From positions 1 to 60,169 of the forward strand of contig CAKZKT010000030.1 of NCBI GenBank assembly GCA_937124585.1: 60,169 nucleotides of DNA, given 5' to 3'. The stretch is from an uncultured Anaerolineae bacterium (lineage in GTDB: Bacteria; Chloroflexota; Anaerolineae; CG2-30-64-16). Positions 18,067 to 29,464 of the stretch are shown here, one piece after another (within the stretch, counting starts at the first letter, position 1; each line of letters begins with the position of its first letter). Under the pieces are notes generated by a model that saw nothing but the letters and a program-made list of their open reading frames with translations, had not been told where the DNA came from and searched no databases. The position numbers were made by a program, and so were the translations under genes.

Positions 18067-18192
18067 TTCCCGCTTCCCCCCCCCGATATCTCACGAGAGC
18101 AAATCTCTCACATTTCGCTAACACGCCGCCAACGCTGTGCTAACGCGGAAGCGGGAAACTGTAAATAAAACGCTGGGAGACTAACGAGAGAT
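18067..18192 (+). promoter_or_regulatory. Structured upstream region of clpB
   Basis: Contains an 11-bp inverted repeat (TTCCCGCTTCC at 18067-18077, GGAAGCGGGAA at 18147-18157), a 7-bp one (ATCTCTC at 18103-18109, GAGAGAT at 18186-18192) and a direct repeat GCTAACRCG (18117-18125, 18139-18147). No CIRCE or HAIR consensus was found. It may hold the heat-shock control site. Confidence 0.35.
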
Positions 18193-18247
18193 AGCCGCCA
18201 AACGTGCCCGGAACGTGGACACGGCTTTGTTTTCATCGGAGGCAATT

Positions 18248-20848
<2,601 letters not shown>

Positions 20849-20879
20849 TCAGCGCCCGGACACCTGGAGCGCGCGCTCA

Positions 20880-20919
20880 GCTGTGCGCTCACAGCGTTTG
20901 CGCGCTGTGAGCGCACAGC
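20880..20919. terminator. Hairpin between convergent clpB and phosphatase genes
   Basis: Perfect 17-bp inverted repeat (20880-20896 and 20903-20919) with a 6-nt loop. It overlaps the last ten codons and stop of the phosphatase gene. No T tract, so it may be a transcription barrier or RNA-stabilising element. Confidence 0.5.
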
Positions 20920-21530
20920 AGATGTGCGATCTCGCCGAGCGAAGTGATGTGCCAGGCGTCGTCCTCGTGTCGATAGGTCACCCGGCTCAAGCTCCCGTTC
21001 GCCAACGTAAAGCGTCGTGGTGCAACCAGGCTGATGTCGAGCACGTGGCGCAGGAACATCCCCAACAGCGCGCCGTGCGAAACGACGATCAACCGGCCGC
21101 CGGGATGACGTCGGGCCAGCTCACGCAGGGCCGCGATCCCGCGCTGCTGCGCGGTGACCAGGCTCTCACCGCCGGGCGGCGCGTAGTCGGGTCGCTTCTC
21201 GGCCAGCAGCGCCGCCACCTCCCGGTGGCGCGTTTCGACCTCGTCGTATTTCAGCCCCTCCAGAATGCCGAAACTTTTCTCGCGCAGCCGCTCATCCGGG
21301 ATCGGCTGCAACCCACACATAGCCGCGATCTCGAGCGCCGTGCGCCAGGCGCGCAGCAAGTCGCTGCTATAGAGCGCGTCGGCCGGCTCGGCGGCCAGAC
21401 ATGCCGCAATGGCACGCGCCTGAGCCAGGCCGCGCGCGGTCAGCGGACTGTCGGACTGGCCCTGGCGTCGGCCTTCCAGGTTCCACACGGTCTCGCCGTG
21501 GCGGACCAGGATAAAATGGGTCTCAGTCAT
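20889..21530 (-). CDS. Histidine phosphatase family protein
   Basis: 213 residues, phosphoglycerate mutase-like fold. The catalytic LVRHGET has H11; R and E residues of the pocket lie in SSDLLRAWRTAL near 55 and in REKSFGILEG near 83, and the second histidine is in VVSHGALLG near 152. Relatives include fructose-2,6-bisphosphatase-like, alpha-ribazole phosphatase and broad-specificity phosphatases; the substrate cannot be set. The C-terminal codons are part of a large hairpin. Confidence 0.9.
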   Translation of the reverse strand: MTETHFILVRHGETVWNLEGRRQGQSDSPLTARGLAQARAIAACLAAEPADALYSSDLLRAWRTALEIAAMCGLQPIPDERLREKSFGILEGLKYDEVETRHREVAALLAEKRPDYAPPGGESLVTAQQRGIAALRELARRHPGGRLIVVSHGALLGMFLRHVLDISLVAPRRFTLANGSLSRVTYRHEDDAWHITSLGEIAHLLCAHSAQTL

Positions 21531-21644
21531 GTCGCCTTGTTTATCGCCAGAAATGGTCTATCTTCCTGAATATGCGTTGCAGGATCAACGCGCTGAAAGC
21601 GCCCCATGCGCTCCTGACGGCCTCATCAATCCTGTCAAAAAACG

Positions 21645-23213
21645 CTATCGCCGTGCCGCAGGCGGTACCGCCGTGTCCACGAGGATCAACGGAAAAAAGG
21701 TGAGCCGCGGCCGATCGCGCGCCGTGACCGTCACCAGCGCCGAGACGCTCTGATTGCCGCCTGCGTCAAACGCCGAAACCTGCAACACATGCGGCCCACT
21801 CGCCTCGAGCGTCCAGGTCACGGTGAAAGGCGGGCCGGTCTGCAGCGCGAAGAGCCGGCCATCTCCCTGCCAGGCCACGAGCGTGACGCCGATATCATCG
21901 CTGACGGTTGCTGTCGCGGTGATCGTCTCTCCGACGAAGATCGTCTCAGCCGATAGCTCGATGCTCACGGTCGGCGAGATCACGTCGCCGCCCTCGCCGA
22001 TCACCTTGCGCGGATTGTCTGCGACCGCGGCCAGATATGTGACCGCGGCGTGATTGCGCTGCGTCTCTCGCTCGATCACGCTGGCCGGCGGATAGAAGCC
22101 CGGCGGGTTGGAACGCGGATACATCTCAAAGGTGAAGGCGAAGATGCCGCGTTCGCCGTACAGCCAGTCCACGGCATCGCCAGATGTGATGTAGAGGTCG
22201 CTGGCCTGCTGCGGCGTGTAGCCGTTGGTCTGCGCCATGCGGCCGGCCAGGGCAACGAACGTCCGATGATCCTCGTCGGTCATGTCGGCAGGCACATCCT
22301 CATAGGTGTAACCGAACGGATAAAGGATCAGCTCGCTGTAGGTGTGAAAGGTGATCGCGGCCGTGATGTCGGGATGCGCCAGCACGAAATCGCGCACGAC
22401 CTGCGTCTCCGGCTCCGAAAACGCGGCAGGCCCTCGATAGACTTCGCTGAAGGGCCACCCGCTCGACCCGCCGCAACAGCCCCAGTTATAGCTGTAGTTG
22501 CGGTTCAGGTCAACTCCGTAACTGCCATCTTCGTTCGGCCGACGGTTCTTGCGCCACCAGCGATAGTAACCCGCCTCGATGTCGTATTCGCTGCCGTCCG
22601 GGTTAACGTTCGGCATCACCCACAGCTCGCGCGTGTTCACCAGATTGGTCAGGGCCGGATCGGTGCCGTAGCCCGCAGTGAACAGCCGGATGATCTCCAG
22701 CGCCATCTCGACCGTCAGATGCTCGCGCGCATGGGTGAGGCTGAAGAAGAGCACGGCCGGCTCGGTCGGGTCGTCGGCGTCGGGGTCGTCGCTGATCTTC
22801 ATCGCAAGGATCGCCCGCCCCTCCAGGCTGAACCCGACCGTGTAGACGCGCGTGATGTCAGGATGGGCCGCCGCCACCTGTCCCACCGCGGCGACCATCT
22901 CAGCGTAGTTGTGATAGGCGCTGTCCGCAGGCGGGAAATCGAGCGGCACAATGGCGAGCGGCGTCAGGCCCTGGCGATAGAACGCGAACGCCTGGTCGGC
23001 CTTCACGATGGTCGTGATCGTATCCGGGCCGATGGCATCAATCGCAATGCCCTGGCGCGCCAGCGCGGAACGCGCCTCGCGATCGGGCGCCGGCAAAGTC
23101 ACCTGGTAGAGGGGCGGCGGCGGTGCCTGACCCCCCGCCGATGGAACGCTCACCAGGCAGAAGAGGCAAAACACGCTGACGATGCGGCCGATAATAAGAA
23201 ACAGACCGGACAT
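21645..23213 (-). CDS. Secreted M14 zinc carboxypeptidase with Ig-like C-terminal domain
   Basis: 522 residues. An N-terminal signal peptide (about 1-28) is followed by a short pro-like region and the M14 catalytic domain. Zinc ligands H-x2-E in [12 protein letters not shown] and a distal histidine in [16 protein letters not shown], substrate-binding [11 protein letters not shown], and the catalytic glutamate in FTFEMYP are all present. Residues about 415-505 form a beta-sandwich Ig-like domain ([10 protein letters not shown]...VTVTA), followed by LTFFPLIL, a motif shared with other secreted proteins here. It removes C-terminal residues from peptides outside the cell. Confidence 0.93.
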   Translation of the reverse strand: MSGLFLIIGRIVSVFCLFCLVSVPSAGGQAPPPPLYQVTLPAPDREARSALARQGIAIDAIGPDTITTIVKADQAFAFYRQGLTPLAIVPLDFPPADSAYHNYAEMVAAVGQVAAAHPDITRVYTVGFSLEGRAILAMKISDDPDADDPTEPAVLFFSLTHAREHLTVEMALEIIRLFTAGYGTDPALTNLVNTRELWVMPNVNPDGSEYDIEAGYYRWWRKNRRPNEDGSYGVDLNRNYSYNWGCCGGSSGWPFSEVYRGPAAFSEPETQVVRDFVLAHPDITAAITFHTYSELILYPFGYTYEDVPADMTDEDHRTFVALAGRMAQTNGYTPQQASDLYITSGDAVDWLYGERGIFAFTFEMYPRSNPPGFYPPASVIERETQRNHAAVTYLAAVADNPRKVIGEGGDVISPTVSIELSAETIFVGETITATATVSDDIGVTLVAWQGDGRLFALQTGPPFTVTWTLEASGPHVLQVSAFDAGGNQSVSALVTVTARDRPRLTFFPLILVDTAVPPAARR

Positions 23214-23361
23214 AACGGTCTCTGCGCTGAGCTCGTGGGTGCATCATCGGATTGCTGGTCAGTTGATGCGAGCTCCTGCCGGACATGATATCACCGGGTC
23301 GCGCAGAAGTCCAGGTGCCGCCTCATGGCGCGCGTGTTTCAAACGACGCACAGCCACACCA

Positions 23362-23389
23362 GGCCGGGCACCCGACAAGATGCCTGGCC
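23362..23389. repeat. Degenerate copy of the 34-bp palindromic repeat
   Basis: GGCCGGGCA and TGCCTGGCC around CCCGACAAGA, similar in arm and loop to the copies near 18.0 kb. Confidence 0.5.
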
Positions 23390-23406
23390 CACCTCATCGC
23401 TGCAAT

Positions 23407-23445
23407 TTGACGAAATTTTACAGATGGCTTATACTGACTGCAAAA
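23407..23445 (+). promoter_or_regulatory. Promoter and candidate operator of the TetR/radical SAM operon
   Basis: TTGACG (23407-23412), 17 bp, TATACT (23430-23435). An inverted repeat TTTTACAG (23416-23423) / CTGCAAAA (23438-23445), one mismatch, brackets the -10, suggesting TetR autoregulation. Confidence 0.65.
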
Positions 23446-23478
23446 TTACACGCGCTATAAAATTACAGGCGGTAGATC

Positions 23479-24123
23479 ATGACCCTCTCTCTGCGCGACG
23501 TCAAACGTTCGTTGACCGAACAAACGATCGTCGAGAAAGCCCTGGCGCTCTTCAAGGAGCGCGGCTTCGCCCAGGTTTCTGTGCGCCAGATCGCCAAAGC
23601 CGCCATGGTGAGCGAGAAAACGGTCTTCAACTACTTTCCCTACAAAGAACTGATCATCGTTGCCGGGATGCAGCCCAGGCTGGCCGCGTTCATGGACCAG
23701 ATCCAGCAGCAAATTGATGCCATCGCCGACTCGGCCGAGATCCTGCGCAACTTCGGCCTTAACCTGGCCGAGATCTGCACCGAAGACCCCGAAGCAGCCG
23801 GCATCCTGATGGTCGAGTTGCTGACGCTCGATCCGATCCGGCAGGCGGCCGCGCTGCGCTACCTGCCCGACTTCTACGGCCCGATCCGCACAGTGATGAC
23901 GCTGGCCCGTGCGCAGGGCCGGCTGCGCAGCGAGGTGAGCGTCGAATATGCCACCGATTTCTTCCTGAGCAGCGTGCTGAACGTCATTCGCACGCATCTG
24001 GCCGCCGGCCGCAGCGAACGCATCCGACCGATGCTGGCCGCCATGCTGGAGATCTTCATGCACGGCGCCTTCACCCTGGCTGCCGGCGATCCCCCAACCC
24101 ATGTAGAGGGAAAAAACCTATGA
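23479..24123 (+). CDS. TetR-family transcriptional regulator
   Basis: 214 residues. N-terminal HTH at residues about 15-60 (ALALFKERGFAQVSVRQIAKAAMVSEKTVFNYF), then a helical ligand-binding domain of unknown ligand. The stop overlaps the ATG of the radical SAM gene (ATGA), so regulator and enzyme are translationally coupled and the enzyme's lipid or small-molecule product or substrate is a candidate ligand. A well-formed promoter with an inverted repeat around the -10 lies upstream. Confidence 0.9.
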   Translation: MTLSLRDVKRSLTEQTIVEKALALFKERGFAQVSVRQIAKAAMVSEKTVFNYFPYKELIIVAGMQPRLAAFMDQIQQQIDAIADSAEILRNFGLNLAEICTEDPEAAGILMVELLTLDPIRQAAALRYLPDFYGPIRTVMTLARAQGRLRSEVSVEYATDFFLSSVLNVIRTHLAAGRSERIRPMLAAMLEIFMHGAFTLAAGDPPTHVEGKNL

Positions 24124-25598
24124 ACGTCCTGTTGCTCTATCCCGAATTTCCCGACACCTTCTGGAGCTTCAAACACGCCCTCAAATTCGTGCGCAAACGC
24201 GCCTCGATGCCGCCGCTGGGCCTGCTTACGGTGGCGGCCATGCTGCCACAGAGCTGGAACCTGCGCCTGATTGATCTCAACGTCACCCAGCTGACCGAGC
24301 GCGACCTGGCCTGGGCCGACTGCGCGTTCGTGAGCGCGATGGTCGTGCAGCGCAATGCCGCCCGGCAGGTGATCGCGCGCTGCAAGCAGGCCGGCCTCAC
24401 CGTGGTGGCGGGCGGCCCGCTCTTCACCCTGGAGAGCGAGCAGTTCCCCGACGTAGACCACTTCGTCCTGAACGAGGCCGAGCTGACCCTGCCGACCTTC
24501 CTGGCCGACCTGGCCCAGGGCACGCCGCGCCGCATCTACACCGCCGAGGGCTACGCCGATATGACGCGCAGTCCAACGCCGCTGTGGCATCTGGCCGACC
24601 TCAAACGTTACGCCTCGATGGGGGTGCAGTTCTCCCGCGGCTGCCCGTTCAACTGCGACTTCTGCAACGTCACTGCGCTGCTGGGCCATCGGCCGCGCAC
24701 CAAAACCACCGCCCAGATCCTGGCCGAACTGGACGGCCTCTACGCGCTCGGCTGGCGAGGCGGCGTCTTCTTCGTAGACGACAACCTGATCGGCAACAAG
24801 CGGTATCTGAAGGAAGAACTGTTGCCGGCGCTGATCGCGTGGCGCCGCGGCAAGACGGGCATGCCGTTCAACACCGAAGCGTCCATCAACCTGGCCGATG
24901 ACGAAGAGCTGATGCAGCTGATGGTCGAGGCCGGCTTCACCACCGTCTTCATCGGCATCGAGACGCCCGACGACCAGAGCCTCGCCGAGTGCAACAAGAA
25001 GCAGAACCGAAATCGCGACCTGGTGGCCGACGTCAAACGGCTGCAAAAGGCCGGGCTCGAGGTGCAGGGCGGCTTCATCGTCGGCTTCGACAGCGACACG
25101 CCGACGATCTTTGCCCGCCAGATCGAGTTCATCCAGCGCAGCGGCATCGTCACCGCCATGGTCGGCATGCTCCAGGCGGTCCCCGGCACGAAGCTCTACG
25201 AGCGGCTGGCACGCGAAGGCCGGCTGACCGGCGCCGCCTCGGGCGACAACGTGGACGCAACCACCAACATCCTGCCGGTCATGTCACTGGAGACGCTGTA
25301 CAACGGCTATCGGTCGGTACTCCGCCACCTGTACGCCCCTCGCCACTATTACGAGCGGGTGCGGACCTTCCTGCGGGAATATCGCCTGCCCAAAATCCAG
25401 GAGCCGATCACTTTTCAACACGTGCTGGCGCTCTTCCGTTCCATCGTGCAGCTGGGCATCGTCGGCCGCGAACGGCTGGAATACTGGCGGCTCTTCCTGT
25501 GGACCCTGTTCCGCCGGCCCCGCCACTTCCCGCTGGCGATCACTCTGGCCATCTACGGCCATCACTTCCGGCAGGTGTGCGACTTGCACGTTGGCTGA
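24120..25598 (+). CDS. B12-binding-domain radical SAM protein, DUF4070 family
   Basis: 492 residues. N-terminal cobalamin-binding-like Rossmann domain (about 1-140, without the usual DxHxxG histidine motif), radical SAM core with C175-x3-C179-x2-C182 in RGCPFNCDFCNV, and a C-terminal DUF4070 region from about 370. Members include hopanoid C-2 methylase HpnP and many enzymes of unknown substrate; HpnP-like activity is possible but not shown by sequence here. It begins within the TetR stop codon. Confidence 0.88.
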   Translation: MNVLLLYPEFPDTFWSFKHALKFVRKRASMPPLGLLTVAAMLPQSWNLRLIDLNVTQLTERDLAWADCAFVSAMVVQRNAARQVIARCKQAGLTVVAGGPLFTLESEQFPDVDHFVLNEAELTLPTFLADLAQGTPRRIYTAEGYADMTRSPTPLWHLADLKRYASMGVQFSRGCPFNCDFCNVTALLGHRPRTKTTAQILAELDGLYALGWRGGVFFVDDNLIGNKRYLKEELLPALIAWRRGKTGMPFNTEASINLADDEELMQLMVEAGFTTVFIGIETPDDQSLAECNKKQNRNRDLVADVKRLQKAGLEVQGGFIVGFDSDTPTIFARQIEFIQRSGIVTAMVGMLQAVPGTKLYERLAREGRLTGAASGDNVDATTNILPVMSLETLYNGYRSVLRHLYAPRHYYERVRTFLREYRLPKIQEPITFQHVLALFRSIVQLGIVGRERLEYWRLFLWTLFRRPRHFPLAITLAIYGHHFRQVCDLHVG

Positions 25599-25621
25599 TG
25601 CGGCCAATGTGATAAAAGTCA

Positions 25622-25672
25622 TTGTTCTCGGTCTGGACTCCGGCTAGACTTACTGCGAGTTATTTGCAATAA
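25622..25672 (+). promoter_or_regulatory. Candidate promoter and palindrome upstream of the FTR1 gene
   Basis: TTGTTC (25622-25627), 17 bp, TAGACT (25645-25650). Just downstream is TTATT-TGC-AATAA (25660-25672), an inverted repeat well placed for a metal-responsive repressor; the regulator is unknown. Confidence 0.4.
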
Positions 25673-25736
25673 ACCCTGCCAGCCACGCGCAGCGCACCGA
25701 ACAGGGCCTGCGCCATCCCTTCTATCCGGAGTCCAC

Positions 25737-26564
25737 ATGACCGCGTTTGTGATCAGCCTGCGCGAGGGGCTGGAGGCCGCCCTGATCGTGGGCATTTTGT
25801 TGGGCGCGCTCAAACAGCTGGGCCGGCCGCAACTCGGCCGTGCCGTCTGGCTGGGCGTGGCGAGCGCGCTGATCGTCAGCCTGCTGGGCGCTGCCGGCCT
25901 GATCGTGGCCGGCATCGAGCTGGAGGGCCGCGCCGAGGAGATCTTCGAGGGCGTGACACTGCTTCTGGCGGCAGCATTTCTCACCACGATGATCCTCTGG
26001 ATGCATCGGCAGGCCGGGACATTGCGCGCGACATTGACCGCGCAAGCGAAGCAAGCCGCCGCCGCACCGCACCGATGGGCGCTGTTCGGCGTGGCATTTT
26101 TTGCAGTGGTGCGCGAAGGCCTGGAACTGACGTTGCTGCTCGTTGCCACATCGCTGCAAAGCTCTGCCCTCGCCGTGGCGCGCGGCGCGCTGCCCGGCCT
26201 GACGGTCGCTGTGCTGCTCGGCATCCTGATCCATCACGGCGTGCTGCGACTGAATCTGCGGCTCTTCTTCACCGTGACCAACCTGCTGCTGCTGTTGTTC
26301 GCCGCCGGCATGGTGGGGTTGGGCATCCATGAGCTGGTCGAGGCGGGTGTCCTGCCGGCGATCGTGGATCCGCTCTACGATATCAACGTGTTCTTCAGCG
26401 ACCGATCGGTGACCGGCGAGCTCCTACGGGGGCTGTTCGGCTTCAACGGCAACCCGGCGCTGAGCGAGACCATCGCCTATCTGGGCTATCTGATCGGGAT
26501 CGGGTGGCTGATCTTCGGCCCGGGCAGCCGGCGCAGGCCCGCGCAGCCGGCTGCTGCCGGGTGA
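25737..26564 (+). CDS. FTR1-family iron permease
   Basis: 275 residues, about seven membrane helices. Two REGLE motifs, LREGLEAALIVG near residue 9 and VVREGLELTLLL near 127, are the signature iron-translocation sites of FTR1/EfeU/FtrC permeases. It imports iron across the cytoplasmic membrane, usually with a periplasmic oxidase or binding partner, none of which is adjacent. CGGAG lies before the ATG. Confidence 0.92.
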   Translation: MTAFVISLREGLEAALIVGILLGALKQLGRPQLGRAVWLGVASALIVSLLGAAGLIVAGIELEGRAEEIFEGVTLLLAAAFLTTMILWMHRQAGTLRATLTAQAKQAAAAPHRWALFGVAFFAVVREGLELTLLLVATSLQSSALAVARGALPGLTVAVLLGILIHHGVLRLNLRLFFTVTNLLLLLFAAGMVGLGIHELVEAGVLPAIVDPLYDINVFFSDRSVTGELLRGLFGFNGNPALSETIAYLGYLIGIGWLIFGPGSRRRPAQPAAAG

Positions 26565-26588
26565 GGCGGTTGATGTCGGCCGGACCGC

Positions 26589-28499
26589 TCACGGCAGAGG
26601 CCATCGTGCCAGGCCGAGGTTGACGAAGCCGTCCTCTGCCGTGCGCCGGTAAAGAATCACGGTCAGGCCATCGGGCCGGGCGCCGGCCGGAAGTGTGAAC
26701 GGATACACGTCGAGGATCACCTCGCCCGGCAACCAACGACCGGTGGGATAGGCCCCGAAGACGGGATGCTGATGGTCGGTCTGGGCAATCTCCTGGCCGG
26801 CCTGGGTCAGGCGCACCGACACGGACCAATCTTCTGTCGGCCGGCTGCTTGCCTCCCAGGCCAGCCAGATCACCATCTCGCGAGTCGTCGGATGAAAGTC
26901 GGCTTTGCCGCCCGCCAGACGCAGCGCAGGATCGAAATCATGCATCCACGGCTGAAGTCCCGCCGGTCGCTCGCGCTGCGGCGTCATCGAGACGCGAATC
27001 AACGTCCGGCCCAGCGCGCTGTAGTGAGCGTCCGGCGTCACTTCCTGGGCGACCAGCGGCAACGCGGCCCGGGTGACGACGGCCGCGTCGCCGCGCGCCA
27101 GAAGATCGCGCACCTGCGCGCTGGTCACTGTGCGCAGATCGGGTCGCCGGCCCCAGATCACGGTCAGGTAGTCGAGCGCCGCCGCTTCGGGCCGCGTGCC
27201 CAGAATGGCTGCGCCGGCCGGCGGATCATCGGCCAGGATGGCCCAGCCGGGTGCCAGGCCGGTATCGTCGGGCCGGTTGGCTGCGTTGGCAGCCGGATAG
27301 GACAGGGCCGCGCGGTAGAGCACCAGGGCGCTGAGAGCAACCAGGATGAGCCGTGGCCAGACGGGCTGCAACCGGAGCAACGGCGAGTGCTGTGCCAGCC
27401 AGGTGGCTCCGGCGGCCATCCCCACGGCCAGCAACGCATACAGCGGCATGATCACCTGATACCAGTTGCCCAGCCGATCCACCCAGCACAGGGCCAGGTA
27501 GAGGGCGGCCGTAGCATACAACGCCAGCGCCGGCCGCCGGTCGAGCGTGGCCCAGCCGAACAGTCCGGCAAACAGGCCGGGCACGGTCAGCTCGCGCCAG
27601 ATCAGCGATGGGAAGATGGCGGTCAAAAACGGCGTCCACGACCAGGTCAGCTCCGCACGGCCCTGACCGGTTGAAATGAAACTCCAAAACCACGCCCAGG
27701 TGCTGTCCCACTCGCCGGCCCCGCGCCACTCCGGATGCCGCGCGCCCACCATGTACACATACAGATAGCTGGTCAGCGGCAACAGCGCCAGTCCGAGCGC
27801 GGCCGCGATCAGCCGGGGGCGGCGCAGCAGCCCCGGCTCGCTGCGCAGAATCCACCAGAGGAGCGGCGGCAGGACGATCGGCAGCGTCACCTGATGGGCC
27901 AGCGCCACGCCGGCCAGAAACGCGACCGCCAGCAGATAAGCATCCCGCCGCGTGCGTTCCCAGCGCAACACGAGCCAGAACACGGCCAACGTCCACGCCA
28001 CCGAGGACGCGTACTGCTCCGTCGTGACCGCGTAGTACCAGAAGAAATAGGTGACGCCGTAAAACGCGGTGACCAGGGCGGCGACCGGCCAATTGCCCCG
28101 GCCGTCTCGACGGGCCATGACCTCCAGGATCAGCGCGTAGAGCAGCCCCAGCGCCGTCAGCGCCCAAAAGGTCGAGTAGCTGGCCAGCAGCGAGATCGGA
28201 TTGGCATCCGGGCCGAAGATCAGCCGGCCGATGCGGAACCAGAGCCAGCCTCCCATCGTGTAGAGAGGATAGCCGGGCGCGTTGCTGAAGCGGCCCTGCA
28301 CCTGCGCGTACTGATGCGTGATCAGGTCGCCGCCTTCGAGCTCGCCCGGCCGCAGGCCGTTGTCGAGCGTGAGCAGATAGAGCAGCGCGAACGCCAGCAG
28401 CAGACCGATCCCGCCGCGATGTGCGGCATCGGTGAACCAGGACCCAACGGCCGCCGCCCGATCTTCGATCCAGGACAGGGAATGGATAGCGCGACGCAT
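26589..28499 (-). CDS. DUF2723-like multi-pass membrane protein
   Basis: 636 residues. About eleven hydrophobic helices over residues 25-420, then a soluble C-terminal domain of about 200 residues with beta-rich character. LEGGDLITHQYAQVQGRFSNAPGYPLYTMGGWLW near residue 55 resembles the DUF2723/GT-C glycosyltransferase first loop (GELxxAAxxLGVAHPPGYPLY). Relatives are protein O-mannosyltransferase-like. The ATG at 28499 coincides with the predicted transcription start, so the message is probably leaderless. Glycosyltransferase function is an inference. Confidence 0.65.
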   Translation of the reverse strand: MRRAIHSLSWIEDRAAAVGSWFTDAAHRGGIGLLLAFALLYLLTLDNGLRPGELEGGDLITHQYAQVQGRFSNAPGYPLYTMGGWLWFRIGRLIFGPDANPISLLASYSTFWALTALGLLYALILEVMARRDGRGNWPVAALVTAFYGVTYFFWYYAVTTEQYASSVAWTLAVFWLVLRWERTRRDAYLLAVAFLAGVALAHQVTLPIVLPPLLWWILRSEPGLLRRPRLIAAALGLALLPLTSYLYVYMVGARHPEWRGAGEWDSTWAWFWSFISTGQGRAELTWSWTPFLTAIFPSLIWRELTVPGLFAGLFGWATLDRRPALALYATAALYLALCWVDRLGNWYQVIMPLYALLAVGMAAGATWLAQHSPLLRLQPVWPRLILVALSALVLYRAALSYPAANAANRPDDTGLAPGWAILADDPPAGAAILGTRPEAAALDYLTVIWGRRPDLRTVTSAQVRDLLARGDAAVVTRAALPLVAQEVTPDAHYSALGRTLIRVSMTPQRERPAGLQPWMHDFDPALRLAGGKADFHPTTREMVIWLAWEASSRPTEDWSVSVRLTQAGQEIAQTDHQHPVFGAYPTGRWLPGEVILDVYPFTLPAGARPDGLTVILYRRTAEDGFVNLGLARWPLP

Positions 28500-28505
28500 G
28501 CGCCG

Positions 28506-28534
28506 ACTATAGCAGAGCAGCGCGCGGCTGTCAA
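28506..28534 (-). promoter_or_regulatory. Leaderless promoter of the DUF2723-like gene
   Basis: TTGACA (28529-28534), 17 bp, TATAGT (28506-28511) preceded by TGC, on the minus strand. The expected start point falls at or next to the ATG at 28499. Confidence 0.8.
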
Positions 28535-28576
28535 AGCGAGACGAGGAAACATACGGGTCGCAAAGGCCCGGGGGTT

Positions 28577-28605
28577 TTGCGCCTCGTTGCCGAAGGCGGT
28601 ATAAT
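28577..28605 (+). promoter_or_regulatory. Promoter of the glutamine amidotransferase-like gene
   Basis: TTGCGC (28577-28582), 17 bp, TATAAT (28600-28605). Confidence 0.65.
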
Positions 28606-28690
28606 GCCAGGCCGAATCCAAATATCCCGGCTTTCGGGCATGCAGCGCGGCGCCTCTGTGCCGTCGGCAGCCGGGAAGGAGCACAAAAGC

Positions 28691-29461
28691 GTGTCTGGCA
28701 CATCGTTTCTGGAGGACAAAAAACACCGGCGGCCACTCATCGGCATCCCGGCCGCCAGCCTGGAGCCGCCGCCGAATCCCGGCGCGCGCTATTTCCAATT
28801 CAGCGGCAACTATCCGGCTGCGCTGGCCGCATCGGGCGCGCTGCCGGTGATTATCCCGCTCGGCCTGCCCGAAGAGGCCATGCGAGAGATGTTCGAACGG
28901 CTAGACGGCCTGTTGCTGGCCGGCGGGGTAGATATCGCGCCGGAGGAGTATGGCGAAACGCCTCATCCGCAGCTCGGCCGGGTGGACCGACTGCGCGATG
29001 CCACCGAGCTAACGCTGGCGCGCTGGGCCCTGGCCGCCGACCTGCCCATCCTGGGCATTTGTCGGGGGATCCAGTCGCTCAACGTAGCAGCCGGCGGCAC
29101 CCTCTACCAGGATCTCGCCGCGCAATATCCCGGCGCCTGCCGGCATACCTATCAGCCTGCCGAGTCACCGTGGGAGAAGCCAACGCATCAGGCCAGGCTG
29201 GCGGCCGGCAGCCGGCTGGCGGCCATCCTGGGCGTCCCAGAACTGGCCGTCAACAGCTTTCACCATCAGGCCGTGAAACAGCCTGCGCCGGGCTTCACGC
29301 CGGTCGCCTGGGCCGAAGACGGCGTGATCGAAGGCATTGAAGACGCGGCCCGACAATTCGTGATCGGCGTGCAATGGCACCCCGAGGGGATGTTTCAGAC
29401 AGATCCGCTGGCGCGACGGCTGTTCGCCGCGTTCGTCGCCGCGACCAGGACAGATCGGTAG
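28691..29461 (+). CDS. Class I glutamine amidotransferase-like (gamma-glutamyl-gamma-aminobutyrate hydrolase-type) peptidase C26
   Basis: 256 residues from a GTG at 28691 with AAGGAG nine bases upstream; longer frames upstream run through the promoter. The nucleophile elbow LGICRGIQSLNV has C124, and the histidine and glutamate of the triad are in GVQWHPEGM near residue 229. GGVDIAPEEYGE near 79 is typical of PuuD-like hydrolases. It probably hydrolyses a gamma-glutamyl amide. It precedes the sugar kinase gene by three bases. Confidence 0.88.
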   Translation: MSGTSFLEDKKHRRPLIGIPAASLEPPPNPGARYFQFSGNYPAALAASGALPVIIPLGLPEEAMREMFERLDGLLLAGGVDIAPEEYGETPHPQLGRVDRLRDATELTLARWALAADLPILGICRGIQSLNVAAGGTLYQDLAAQYPGACRHTYQPAESPWEKPTHQARLAAGSRLAAILGVPELAVNSFHHQAVKQPAPGFTPVAWAEDGVIEGIEDAARQFVIGVQWHPEGMFQTDPLARRLFAAFVAATRTDR

Positions 29462-29464
29462 ACC

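Noticed and set aside
22050-23288. 412-codon open frame antisense to the M14 carboxypeptidase gene
   Set aside because: Product is Arg/Gly-rich without motifs; the minus-strand frame has complete zinc peptidase motifs.
24120-25598. Direct naming of the radical SAM gene as hpnP
   Set aside because: The DUF4070 family is broad and no hopanoid gene is adjacent.
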